Assembly (NCBI GenBank): GCA_964521105.1 | Contig: CAZFPO010000014.1 | Span: 1 to 46,043, forward strand | DNA from: JAQUGA01 sp964521105 | GTDB taxonomy: Bacteria > Bacteroidota > Bacteroidia > Bacteroidales > WCHB1-69 | Reading direction: 5' to 3' | Length of the DNA stretch: 46,043 bases | Shown here: positions 15,006 to 23,635 of the stretch, one piece after another | Position numbering within the stretch: the first letter of the stretch is position 1 | Layout of the letters: every line of letters begins with the position of its first letter | The notes under the pieces: generated by a model | Databases searched by the model: none | What the model was told of the DNA's origin: nothing | Seen by the model: only the letters and a program-made list of their open reading frames with translations | Program-made: the position numbers and the translations under genes

Positions 15006-17141
15006 ATGACCATTAATAATCAAAAAATCACATTACCAGACGGAAGAGAAATCACAATTGAAACAGGTAAATTAGCAAAACAAGCCGATGGCTCAGTAGT
15101 TGTAAAAATGGGCGACACTATGCTTTTAGCAACGGTTTGTTGCAAACAAGATGCAGCAGAAAACGTGGATTTTATGCCTTTGTCTGTTGAATATCAGGAA
15201 AAATATGCTGCAATGGGACGTTTCCCAGGCGGATTTTTTAAACGCGAAGCTCGTCTGTCGGAATACGAAATTTTGATTTCTCGTCTTGTTGATAGAGCTC
15301 TTCGTCCTCTTTTCCCCGAAGATTTTCATGCCGAAACTCAGGTATTAATTACTCTTATATCGGGCGACAAAAATAATTTACCCGACGCATTGGCTTGTTT
15401 AGCGGCTTCATCTGCTTTAATGGTTTCGGATATCCCTTTTAACGGTCCAGTTGCCGAAGTTCGTGTGGCTCGTGTAAATGGTAAGTTTGTTGTAAATCCT
15501 GATCTCGAACAACTCGAAACAGCCGATATCGACCTTATGATTGCAGGTTCAATTAAAGATATTGTAATGGTTGAGGGCGAAATGAAAGAAGTTCAGGAAA
15601 TTGACATGATTGAAGCAATTCGCGTTGGTCATAACGCCATCAAAACTCTTTGCGAAGGTCAAATGCAGCTTGCTTCAAAAGTTGAAAAAGCTCAAAACAA
15701 ACGCGTTTATTGTCACGAAAACAATGACGAAGATCTTAAAAATAGAATGTATGCTGAATTAACTGAAAAAGTTTACCAAATCAGTAAATCACAATCGGCT
15801 AAACACGAACGCAGTGAAGCATGGGATAAAGTGTTAGAAGAGTTTTTGTCAACTATTCCCGAAGATGAATTAGCTGAAAAAAAACCTCTTGCAAAACGTT
15901 ATTACGAAAATTTGTTATATGACGTAGTCAGAAAAATGATTTTAGAGGATAAAATTCGTTTAGATGGTCGAAAAACTGATCAGATTCGTCCTATTTGGTG
16001 CGAAGTTGATTATTTACCATCGGCTCATGGTTCGGCTATCTTTACACGTGGCGAAACTCAATCCCTCACTACTTGTACACTTGGCTCTAAACTCGACCAA
16101 CAAACTATTGATGGAGCATTTATCGAAGGCTCAAGTAACTTTATTCTTCATTATAACTTTCCTCCATTTTCAACGGGTGAAGTTAAACCAATGAGAGGTA
16201 CTGGCAGACGCGAAGTTGGTCATGGAAATCTTGCTCTTAGGGCTTTAAAACCCGTAATTCCTTCGGGTGAGGCTAACCCATACACTATTCGTTTAGTTTC
16301 TGATATTTTAGAATCAAATGGGTCATCATCAATGGCAACTGTTTGTGCTGGAACATTAGCGTTAATGGATGCAGGTGTTAAAATTTCAAAACCAGTTTCA
16401 GGAATTGCCATGGGTTTAATTACCGATGCAAAATCTGGAAAATATGCGATTTTAAGCGATATCCTTGGCGATGAAGACCACCTTGGCGATATGGATTTTA
16501 AAGTTACCGGTACAAAAGATGGAATTACTGCTTGCCAAATGGATATTAAAGTGGATGGACTATCTTTTGAAGTTCTATCTCAAGCATTAGAGCAAGCTCG
16601 TTTGGGACGACTTCATATTTTAGGTGAAATAACAAAAGTTATCGACACACCTCGCGAAGATTACAAACCATTTGTTCCTCGAATAGTAAAAACAACTATT
16701 CCTCGTGAGTTTATCGGAGCAATTATTGGACCTGGTGGAAAAAATATTCAAGAACTTCAGCGTCAAACGGGTGCTACAATTGTTATTGAAGAAGTTGGTG
16801 AATTTGGAGTTATTGACATTATGTCAAACTCAAAAGAGGCATTAGACACAGTTTTGGCTCGCATTAAGGGCGTAGCTGCAGTTGCTGAGGTTGGTGAAGT
16901 GTACGACGGAAAAGTGAAAACTCTTCAACCTTACGGGGCGTTTGTTGAAATTTTACCTGGAAAGGAAGGCTTACTCCATATTTCGGAAGTTACTTGGGAA
17001 CGTTTAGAAAACATCGAAACGGTTTTAAAAGTTGGCGATATTATTAAAGTTAAACTTTTGGATATTGATAAAAAAACGAATAAGTATAAATTATCACATA
17101 AGGTACTTATCCCGAAACCTGAAAAAGAAAACAAACAATAG
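15006..17141 (+). CDS. pnp: Polyribonucleotide nucleotidyltransferase (PNPase)
   Basis: 711 aa, normal length. Two RNase PH domains are seen, with FFKREARLSEYE in the first and the phosphorolytic signature GTGRREVGHG in the second. They are followed by a KH domain (IPREFIGAIIGPGGKNIQELQ, about residues 560-580) and an S1 domain at the C-terminus (YDGKVKTLQPYGAFVEI). It degrades RNA 3' to 5' by phosphorolysis. It lies between rpsO and rpoD in the same direction. Confidence 0.98.
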   Translation: MTINNQKITLPDGREITIETGKLAKQADGSVVVKMGDTMLLATVCCKQDAAENVDFMPLSVEYQEKYAAMGRFPGGFFKREARLSEYEILISRLVDRALRPLFPEDFHAETQVLITLISGDKNNLPDALACLAASSALMVSDIPFNGPVAEVRVARVNGKFVVNPDLEQLETADIDLMIAGSIKDIVMVEGEMKEVQEIDMIEAIRVGHNAIKTLCEGQMQLASKVEKAQNKRVYCHENNDEDLKNRMYAELTEKVYQISKSQSAKHERSEAWDKVLEEFLSTIPEDELAEKKPLAKRYYENLLYDVVRKMILEDKIRLDGRKTDQIRPIWCEVDYLPSAHGSAIFTRGETQSLTTCTLGSKLDQQTIDGAFIEGSSNFILHYNFPPFSTGEVKPMRGTGRREVGHGNLALRALKPVIPSGEANPYTIRLVSDILESNGSSSMATVCAGTLALMDAGVKISKPVSGIAMGLITDAKSGKYAILSDILGDEDHLGDMDFKVTGTKDGITACQMDIKVDGLSFEVLSQALEQARLGRLHILGEITKVIDTPREDYKPFVPRIVKTTIPREFIGAIIGPGGKNIQELQRQTGATIVIEEVGEFGVIDIMSNSKEALDTVLARIKGVAAVAEVGEVYDGKVKTLQPYGAFVEILPGKEGLLHISEVTWERLENIETVLKVGDIIKVKLLDIDKKTNKYKLSHKVLIPKPEKENKQ

Positions 17142-17281
17142 ACATTATTAAAAAGTTTAATTCTAAAAATTTTCTTAAATAAGAAACATTTCAATTTGTT
17201 TTTGTAACAAAACCATTTTGCATTCGTACAAATCGGTATTCGTGCATAAATACAACAATTCAATTTAATTTATAAAAGGTT

Positions 17282-18145
17282 ATGAGACAACTCAAAATTT
17301 CGAAACAGGTTACTAATCGCGAAACAGCTTCTTTAGACAAATATCTTCAAGAAATTGGTAAAGTAGAATTAATTACAGCCGATGAAGAAGTTGAACTAGC
17401 TCGAAGAATTAAAGCTGGCGACCAAGTTGCCCTTGAAAAACTTACTAAAGCTAACCTGCGTTTCGTGGTTTCTGTATCTAAACAGTATCAAAATCAGGGT
17501 TTAAGTTTGCCCGATTTAATTAATGAAGGCAACTTGGGTTTAATTAAAGCAGCCCAACGATTCGACGAAACAAGAGGTTTCAAATTTATTTCCTATGCTG
17601 TTTGGTGGATTCGTCAATCAATTTTACAAGCGTTGGCTGAACAATCACGTATTGTTCGATTACCACTTAATAAAATTGGTTCAATAAATAAAATCAATAA
17701 AGCATACGCTCATCTTGAACAAGAATTTGAACGTGAACCCAATGTTGAAGAAATTGCAGATTTGCTTGATATCTCTGAAACGGAAGTTAAGGAGTCTCTT
17801 CGTAATTCAGGACGTCATCTTTCAATGGATGCTCCATTGGTTCAGGATGAAGAAAATAATATGTATGACGTAATTCGCAGCGAAGATAGTCCTACTCCCG
17901 AAACAGGTTTGATGTATGAGTCGCTCCGTAAAGAAATTGAAAGAGCCATTTCAACTTTACCACAACGCGAAGCGGATGTTATTCGATACTACTTCGGACT
18001 CGAGGGTAAACACCCGATGACACTTGAAGAAATTGGTGAAAAATTTGATTTAACTCGCGAAAGAGTTCGACAAATTAAAGAAAAAGCCATCCGCAGATTA
18101 AAACACGTTTCTAGAAGTAAGATTTTGAAATCGTATTTAGGATAA
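17282..18145 (+). CDS. rpoD: Primary sigma factor RpoD (Bacteroidota type)
   Basis: A 287-aa sigma-70 protein. It begins directly at region 1.2 (SLDKYLQEIGKVELIT), with region 2 at about 55-130 (LRFVVSVSKQYQ, ISYAVWWIRQSI), region 3, and region 4 with a C-terminal helix-turn-helix (LTRERVRQIKEKAIRRL). The lack of region 1.1 and the length are typical of the Bacteroidota primary sigma factor, which recognises TTTG / TAnnTTTG promoters. That element is found repeatedly in this window. The gene ends with its own hairpin terminator. Confidence 0.97.
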   Translation: MRQLKISKQVTNRETASLDKYLQEIGKVELITADEEVELARRIKAGDQVALEKLTKANLRFVVSVSKQYQNQGLSLPDLINEGNLGLIKAAQRFDETRGFKFISYAVWWIRQSILQALAEQSRIVRLPLNKIGSINKINKAYAHLEQEFEREPNVEEIADLLDISETEVKESLRNSGRHLSMDAPLVQDEENNMYDVIRSEDSPTPETGLMYESLRKEIERAISTLPQREADVIRYYFGLEGKHPMTLEEIGEKFDLTRERVRQIKEKAIRRLKHVSRSKILKSYLG

Positions 18146-18150
18146 AAAAT

Positions 18151-18180
18151 AAAAAGCGAACTTTACGGTTCGCTTTTTTT
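18151..18180 (+). terminator. rpoD terminator
   Basis: The stem AAAAAGCGAAC / GTTCGCTTTTT has a short loop (tttacg region) and ends in a run of T. The last T is also the first base of the predicted -7 element of rpe. Confidence 0.85.
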
Positions 18181-18187
18181 ATCTTTG
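18180..18187 (+). promoter_or_regulatory. Candidate -7 element for rpe, abutting the rpoD terminator
   Basis: TATCTTTG fits TAnnTTTG exactly, 14 bp before the rpe ATG. A -33 region at the usual spacing would lie within the terminator stem. Confidence 0.5.
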
Positions 18188-18201
18188 CAAAAAAAATTCT
18201 T

Positions 18202-18852
18202 ATGAAACACCTTATCGCACCATCAATTCTTTCGGCTGATTTTGCCAACTTATCAAAAGATATCGAAATGATAAACTTGAGCCAAGCCGATTGGTTTCAT
18301 GTCGACATCATGGATGGTGTTTTTGTTCCAAATATTTCAATTGGATTTCCAGTGATTGAAGCGATAAAACGCTATGCTCAAAAACCTTTGGATGTTCATT
18401 TAATGATAGTAAATCCTGATTTGTATATTAAACGTTTTGCTCAAGCAGGTGCGAATATTCTGACGGTTCATTACGAAGCTTGTTCCCATTTGCATCGAAC
18501 CATCCAGAGCATTAAGTCCGAAAATATGAAAGCCGGAGTGGTTCTTAATCCTCATTCACCAATAAGTTTGCTCGAAGATATTGTTGCCGATTGCGATTTA
18601 GTGTTGTTAATGTCGGTTAATCCAGGTTTTGGTGGGCAAAAATTTATTGAGCAAACCTATTCAAAAATTGAAAAACTTAAGAATATAATTATCCAAAAAA
18701 ATGCTCAAACATTAATTGAAATTGATGGTGGGGTAGATATATCCAATGCCAAAAAACTGGTGGATTGTGGTGCCGATGTTCTGGTTGCCGGAAATGCTGT
18801 GTTTAAAGCCCCATCTCCAACGGATGCAATTTTATCTTTGAAAAATGTATAA
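18202..18852 (+). CDS. rpe: Ribulose-phosphate 3-epimerase
   Basis: A 216-aa TIM-barrel enzyme of the pentose phosphate pathway interconverting ribulose 5-phosphate and xylulose 5-phosphate. Conserved motifs: IAPSILSADFANL at the N-terminus, FHVDIMDGVFVPNIS, LDVHLMI, LLMSVNPGFGGQKFI and IEIDGGVD, which together supply the metal- and phosphate-binding residues. The leader is very short (about 10 nt from the likely transcription start to the ATG). Confidence 0.97.
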   Translation: MKHLIAPSILSADFANLSKDIEMINLSQADWFHVDIMDGVFVPNISIGFPVIEAIKRYAQKPLDVHLMIVNPDLYIKRFAQAGANILTVHYEACSHLHRTIQSIKSENMKAGVVLNPHSPISLLEDIVADCDLVLLMSVNPGFGGQKFIEQTYSKIEKLKNIIIQKNAQTLIEIDGGVDISNAKKLVDCGADVLVAGNAVFKAPSPTDAILSLKNV

Positions 18853-18857
18853 CTGAT

Positions 18858-18919
18858 GTACGAAGTCTCAGACCGTTGTACGAAGTCTCTGACTTCGTAC
18901 TCACTGACTGACTTCGTAC
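18858..18919. repeat. Nested palindromic repeat between convergent rpe and S4 genes
   Basis: GTACGAAGTC occurs at 18858-18867 and 18878-18887. Its reverse complement GACTTCGTAC occurs at 18891-18900 and 18910-18919. The inner pair forms a perfect 10-bp stem with a 3-nt loop; the outer pair can form a second stem around it. It begins six bases after the rpe stop and ends before the S4 gene stop. It resembles REP-type extragenic palindromes and may act as a two-way terminator. Confidence 0.8.
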
Positions 18920-18928
18920 AACAAACAT

Positions 18929-19135
18929 TTATTCAATTTTTATTTTCACCCCTTCCAACTCAACTAAATCACCAGCACGGAGTTTTTTTCTTTTTTGAAA
19001 CTCAATTTCACCGTTTACTCTTACTTCACCATCAGTTATTATTCCATTTGCTTGACCACCAGTTTCAACAACTCCTAAAAGTTTAAGTAATTTATTAAGC
19101 TCAATAAATTCGGTTTTTAGCTGAAATGTGTCCAT
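18929..19135 (-). CDS. Small S4-domain RNA-binding protein (YbcJ-like)
   Basis: A 68-aa protein consisting almost entirely of an S4 RNA-binding fold: FIELNKLLKLLGVVETGGQA, then VRVNGEIEFQKRKKLRAGD. It is the size of the YbcJ/RlbA type of stand-alone S4 proteins, which bind RNA and are associated with ribosome biogenesis. It starts 27 bp after the stop of the pyrophosphatase gene upstream on the same strand, so the two probably share a transcript. Confidence 0.88.
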   Translation of the reverse strand: MDTFQLKTEFIELNKLLKLLGVVETGGQANGIITDGEVRVNGEIEFQKRKKLRAGDLVELEGVKIKIE

Positions 19136-19162
19136 AAATTATGTGTTTTGTTTATAAAAAAA

Positions 19163-19828
19163 CTACTCAAACATTATACGTTCAATGTAATCTCGATAAT
19201 CAGCCATAGACATTTCGATTAAAGCCAAGGCTTCCTCGCGATTGTATGTATGTGTAATTTGACAGCGACTTACTTTGTCGTTGGGCATTTCTTTGTAGGT
19301 TAAAAAATAATGTTTTAGGCGATTAACAACCGAATCGGGTATTTGTGAAATATCGGTGTAATGAGAGTAAACTGCATCATCTTGTAAAATGGCAATAATT
19401 TTATCATCCGCTTGATTTCCATCAATCATTTTAAAGCCACCTATTGGATAAGCTCTTACTAAAATGTCGCCATGAGCTATATCTTTTTCGGTCAAAATAC
19501 AAACATCTAATGGGTCACCATCGCCAATTATATTTGGGTTATTTAAAGCCTCAGCGGATGCTTGACCAACTCTTTTTCCGCAATAAGTTTGTGGCAAAAA
19601 ACCGTAGAGAGCAGGTAAAATGCTCGAAAATTTTTGAGGACGATCAATGGTTAAATAGCCGGTGGTTTTATCTATTTCATATTTCACGGTATCTGTTGGA
19701 ACCATTTCGATAAAACAAGTGAGTTCTTCGGGTGCTTCTTCACCAATTTCTACCCCATGCCATGGATGCGCTTTATGTCGTAATCCTAAAAGTTTTCCAA
19801 TTGGATCTATCGATATTTTTTTTGCCAT
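19163..19828 (-). CDS. ppa: Inorganic pyrophosphatase, family I
   Basis: A 221-aa soluble pyrophosphatase that hydrolyses PPi in the cytoplasm. The family I signature is present as GDGDPLDVCIL with its metal-binding aspartates, followed by GGFKMIDGNQADDKIIA, and YGFLPQTYCG precedes it. It is longer than the E. coli enzyme (175 aa), with an extra N-terminal segment and a longer C-terminus, as seen in other Bacteroidota. It heads a two-gene unit with the S4 protein. Confidence 0.95.
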   Translation of the reverse strand: MAKKISIDPIGKLLGLRHKAHPWHGVEIGEEAPEELTCFIEMVPTDTVKYEIDKTTGYLTIDRPQKFSSILPALYGFLPQTYCGKRVGQASAEALNNPNIIGDGDPLDVCILTEKDIAHGDILVRAYPIGGFKMIDGNQADDKIIAILQDDAVYSHYTDISQIPDSVVNRLKHYFLTYKEMPNDKVSRCQITHTYNREEALALIEMSMADYRDYIERIMFE

Positions 19829-19883
19829 TTTTAATTATGTTTATAATTTTAAATACTTCTCATCGTGTTATGCCTAAAAATAC

Positions 19884-19891
19884 TAATTTTG
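19884..19891 (+). promoter_or_regulatory. Candidate -7 element for the DUF5686 gene
   Basis: TAATTTTG fits TAnnTTTG, 15 bp upstream of the ATG at 19907. It lies inside the longer open frame starting at 19865, which argues that the later ATG is the true start. Confidence 0.45.
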
Positions 19892-19906
19892 AGCAAAATA
19901 ACTAGA

Positions 19907-22360
19907 ATGAGAGCAAAGATATATCAATTTTTTATAATCACTGTTTATATTGCAATATCTTTGTGTAACGTTAAAGCTCAAACGTATCAAATTTCGGGTA
20001 GAGTAATTGATGAAACTACAAAAGAACCCCTTGCTTTTGTAAATATTATTGCTAACCAAGGAAAAATTGGTGCTACCAGTTCTATCGAAGGTTATTTTTC
20101 ATTAAAATCCAATGAACCAATCGATTCTGTTCGTCTTAGTTATATGGGTTATAAGACTAAAACTATTTACAAACCTTTTTCGTTACCTTTAAATGTAAGT
20201 TTACAGCGACAAGAATATGAATTAAAAGAGGTTGTAATTCTTCCAGTTGAAAATCCTGCCCATCGAATTATTAATAAAACCATCGAAAATAGAAATTTGA
20301 ATAATCCATTCAAAAACAGCTCATTTAGCTATATTTCGTATAACAAAATGATTTTTACTTCGGATATTATTACCGATACAACTATTATTAAGCGTATTGC
20401 CGACACAACTATTACCGACTCCGTTAAATTGGAAGATAAACGAACCTTTGATTTTTTTACCGAACAGCATTTGTTTATGATGGAAAATGTAAATTACCGA
20501 ATTTTTAAAGCCCCTTCATCAAATTACGAAAAGGTAATAGCTTCAAAAATTTCAGGATTTAAAGATCCACTATTTTCATTGTTAACTACTCAAATTCAGG
20601 GAATCTCTTTTTATGATGAAATGTTTATTATCCTTGATAAAAAGTATGTGAATCCAATAAGTAATGGGAGCACATCAAAGTACTTTTTTTTGATGCAAGA
20701 CACACTTTATCATAATACCGATACCATATTTGTAATTTCGTATCGCCCTCGACTAAATACTAAGTTTGATGCACTAAAAGGATTACTTTATATAAATACT
20801 AATGGATATGCTATTCAAAACGTTACTGCTGTTCCAGCTCGAGAAGAGGGTGGAATTTCAATAAATATTCAACAACAATACGAACTAATTGATAGCACTA
20901 AATGGTTTCCTGTTCAGCTAAATACCGAACTATATTTTAAAAACTTACAAGTAAATAATTCTCGAATTATTGCAAAAGGTTGGTCGTACATTAAAGAAAT
21001 TCAACTCAATCCTAAACTTCGACGCAGAGATTTTGGAGATGTGGATATTGATTTAGACGTGGTTTCTGATAAACAAAGCGAAAAACTATTAAACACCTAT
21101 CGAATTCAGCCATTAACAGCTCAGGAAATTAAAACATATTATGTAATTGATAGCATTGGTAAAAAGGAAAATTTGGAGCAATCGTTAACAATTATCAAAA
21201 CATTATCATCGGGATATTATCCGATTGGTTGGTTTGATATTGATTTAGAAAAAGTTTTAAGATATAATGTATACGAAGGTTTTCGGTTAGGATTTGGAGC
21301 AAAAACTAATCGGAGTTTGTTTAATAATGTGTCAATAGGAGCATACTACGGTTATGGCTTTTCTAATTATTATTCAAATTTTGGTGGGAATATCGAAGCA
21401 ATGATTTTGCGAAAAAAAGATTTCAAGTTTAATTTGAGTTATGTTTATGATGTTTTCGAAAATGGTAATTTCCCATTATTTTTTAACTCAAATAATATGC
21501 TTGGTTCTGATCAATTCAGAAATGTTTTTGTGAGTCGATTTAATCATCACGAAATATTTCAGGCATCTATTTCTAGCAAAATATCTAAGTACTTAACCGT
21601 GAAAGCAGCGATTGAACGTCAGGAAATTTTACCAGGTTTTAACTACAAATTCCGAGATTTGAATACAAATTTGATGTTCGACAATGAACATTCAGCCGTT
21701 TTAAGTCAACTAAAACTTGCGTTTAGATTTGCATATAAGGAAAGAAATATTAATAATGGCGATTTTAAGTTTGTTGTAAATTCCGATTATCCCGTGTTAA
21801 TTTTTCAATTTACTCATGCTTTTAATGATTTATTGCAATCAAATTATTCGTTCAATAAAGTTAATCTATCTTTTCAAAAATCGATTATTACAAAATATTA
21901 TGGGAAAACAAATCTTTTTATAACAGCAAGTTTTACCGATAAAACCCTGCCTTTATGGGGTATGCATGCTTTTACTTCGGGCTTAAACAATGAGTATGTT
22001 TTTTCGGCGAATTCATTCTCGACAATGCCTTTTAATACATTTTATGCATCGAGCCACCTAAGTGTCTTTTTAAATCATAATTTTGGAAAGTTATTAATTA
22101 GAACCAAAAAAATTGAACCGGAGTTTGTTCTTCATCATAACTTTTGTTTTGGTTGGCTTAATTCAAATTCAACAGTCTCAAATCGAGAGATTGTAACTCC
22201 ACAAAATGGTTATTTTGAATCGGGATTAATGGTAAATAATATTATTAACCTAAAATTATATTCACTTGGATTAGGTGCTTTTTATACTTATGGTGAATAT
22301 GCCTCAAAGGATTTTTATCGTAATATTGCAGCAAAATGGGTATTGACATTTCCATTTTAA
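19907..22360 (+). CDS. DUF5686 / carboxypeptidase-regulatory-like domain outer membrane protein
   Basis: 817 aa from the chosen ATG, which gives a clean signal peptide (MRAKIYQFFIITVYIAISLC) and lies just after a -7 element. Residues about 25-110 form a carboxypeptidase-regulatory-like beta-sandwich (ISGRVIDETTKEPLAFVNI, MGYKTKTIYKPF). The remainder fits the DUF5686 family: a soluble middle, then many short amphipathic strands with aromatic girdle residues and a terminal Phe, as in an outer membrane barrel. No TonB box or plug domain is evident. Function is unknown. The next gene starts 17 bp downstream. Confidence 0.85.
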   Translation: MRAKIYQFFIITVYIAISLCNVKAQTYQISGRVIDETTKEPLAFVNIIANQGKIGATSSIEGYFSLKSNEPIDSVRLSYMGYKTKTIYKPFSLPLNVSLQRQEYELKEVVILPVENPAHRIINKTIENRNLNNPFKNSSFSYISYNKMIFTSDIITDTTIIKRIADTTITDSVKLEDKRTFDFFTEQHLFMMENVNYRIFKAPSSNYEKVIASKISGFKDPLFSLLTTQIQGISFYDEMFIILDKKYVNPISNGSTSKYFFLMQDTLYHNTDTIFVISYRPRLNTKFDALKGLLYINTNGYAIQNVTAVPAREEGGISINIQQQYELIDSTKWFPVQLNTELYFKNLQVNNSRIIAKGWSYIKEIQLNPKLRRRDFGDVDIDLDVVSDKQSEKLLNTYRIQPLTAQEIKTYYVIDSIGKKENLEQSLTIIKTLSSGYYPIGWFDIDLEKVLRYNVYEGFRLGFGAKTNRSLFNNVSIGAYYGYGFSNYYSNFGGNIEAMILRKKDFKFNLSYVYDVFENGNFPLFFNSNNMLGSDQFRNVFVSRFNHHEIFQASISSKISKYLTVKAAIERQEILPGFNYKFRDLNTNLMFDNEHSAVLSQLKLAFRFAYKERNINNGDFKFVVNSDYPVLIFQFTHAFNDLLQSNYSFNKVNLSFQKSIITKYYGKTNLFITASFTDKTLPLWGMHAFTSGLNNEYVFSANSFSTMPFNTFYASSHLSVFLNHNFGKLLIRTKKIEPEFVLHHNFCFGWLNSNSTVSNREIVTPQNGYFESGLMVNNIINLKLYSLGLGAFYTYGEYASKDFYRNIAAKWVLTFPF

Positions 22361-22377
22361 TAAAACTAACTAATAGA

Positions 22378-23508
22378 ATGAAAAAAATAATTATAATTAT
22401 ACTTCTAATACCGCTAAATATATTTTCCCAAAATTTTCCAACCAATAACGACTCCACTTGGGTTTACTATTTTATAAATTCATTTTTCGATAGTTTAAAT
22501 CATATTCATAAAACCGAAAAGCTCGATTCAACCATAACTCTCCTAAATAAAACAAATAAGTTTAATGGTGTTATTTTGATATCTCAAAATTCCAATATAA
22601 TATTTCATAAAGCTTTTGGATTTTCAAATTATAAAACCAAAGCAAAACTCACCACCAATTCAATTTTTGAGTTAGCTTCCGTTTCAAAGCAATTTACCGC
22701 AATCGCAATTTTAAAATTGTATCAAGAAGGAAAATTACAATTAAACGACTCTATTGAAAAGTTTATTCCAAATTTTCCATATAAAAAACGAACTATTCAT
22801 CAACTTTTGTGTCATCGATCTGGCTTGCCCGATTACTATGCTTTTACTTGGGGAAGCTGGAAAAACACCGATTCGATGATGACCAATAAGGATATGGTGG
22901 AAATTATGTGTAAAAGAAAGCCCAAAGCCTTATTTTATGCCAATAAAAAATTTGAATATTCAAATACTGGATATGCCGTACTAGCTCGAATTGTAGAAGT
23001 CGTTTCGGGAAAAGATTTTGGCGAATATATTAGCGAGAATTTCTTTAAACCATTAGCAATGAAAAATTCTTTTATAAGAACTCATGAACCTAAAAATCTC
23101 TCTATTTACAAAACGATAGGTCATTCCTCAGGTAAAGGATTACGAAAAGAAAACTATTTAAATGGTTGTGTGGGCGATAAAGGAGTTTGGTCTACTCCAT
23201 TTGACCTAAATTTATGGGATAAAGCATTGTTTAGTGGAAAAGTCATAAACGACACCATATTAAAACTTGCACTTTTGCCGAAAAATCCAGAAATGAGCTT
23301 GGAAAAAAATTATGGATACGGATTTCGTTTAGGAGTATTGTATAAAGGTGTAAATTTAGTCTATCATGGTGGTCTTTGGGGTGGATACAACACCCTTTAT
23401 ATTCATAGAATTCCCGACAATATTAATATTGTCGTTTTGAGTAATGTTGATAATAAAAGTTTTAAATATCAAAGCATTAAATGGATTGGAATTTTAGAGC
23501 AACTTTGA
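22378..23508 (+). CDS. Exported serine hydrolase (class C beta-lactamase family)
   Basis: 376 aa from the ATG that begins a signal peptide (MKKIIIIILLIPLNIFSQ); an upstream in-frame ATG overlaps the DUF5686 gene and is unlikely. The penicillin-binding/beta-lactamase fold is shown by SVSK (Ser101-Lys104), the YSN triad in FEYSNTGYA, and HGG in VYHGGLWGG. Such proteins are serine peptidases, esterases or D-amino-acid amidases; true beta-lactamase activity cannot be claimed. It is probably periplasmic and co-transcribed with the DUF5686 gene. Confidence 0.9.
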   Translation: MKKIIIIILLIPLNIFSQNFPTNNDSTWVYYFINSFFDSLNHIHKTEKLDSTITLLNKTNKFNGVILISQNSNIIFHKAFGFSNYKTKAKLTTNSIFELASVSKQFTAIAILKLYQEGKLQLNDSIEKFIPNFPYKKRTIHQLLCHRSGLPDYYAFTWGSWKNTDSMMTNKDMVEIMCKRKPKALFYANKKFEYSNTGYAVLARIVEVVSGKDFGEYISENFFKPLAMKNSFIRTHEPKNLSIYKTIGHSSGKGLRKENYLNGCVGDKGVWSTPFDLNLWDKALFSGKVINDTILKLALLPKNPEMSLEKNYGYGFRLGVLYKGVNLVYHGGLWGGYNTLYIHRIPDNINIVVLSNVDNKSFKYQSIKWIGILEQL

Positions 23509-23635
23509 TATATTTCGATAATTAACATTAAAAACATTTTTTCATAAATGACTTTGCTTAAAAACTGATAAAAAAAATATTTTTTTTTATTTAATAATTA
23601 ATTGTAATTTTACATTATTATTAATATTCATTATT

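Noticed and set aside
17165..17190. Intrinsic terminator after pnp
   Set aside because: A 7-bp A/T stem (TTTCTTA / TAAGAAA) with a 2-nt loop and no T run right after it is too weak to call.
18856..19086. A 76-aa plus-strand ORF over the palindromic repeat and the S4 gene
   Set aside because: The minus-strand S4-domain protein is clearly the real gene here; the plus-strand product is low-complexity (His, Leu, Gln, Phe).
22378..23508. Antibiotic-resistance beta-lactamase
   Set aside because: Only the broad serine hydrolase motifs are seen. Most members of this family in Bacteroidota are peptidases or esterases.
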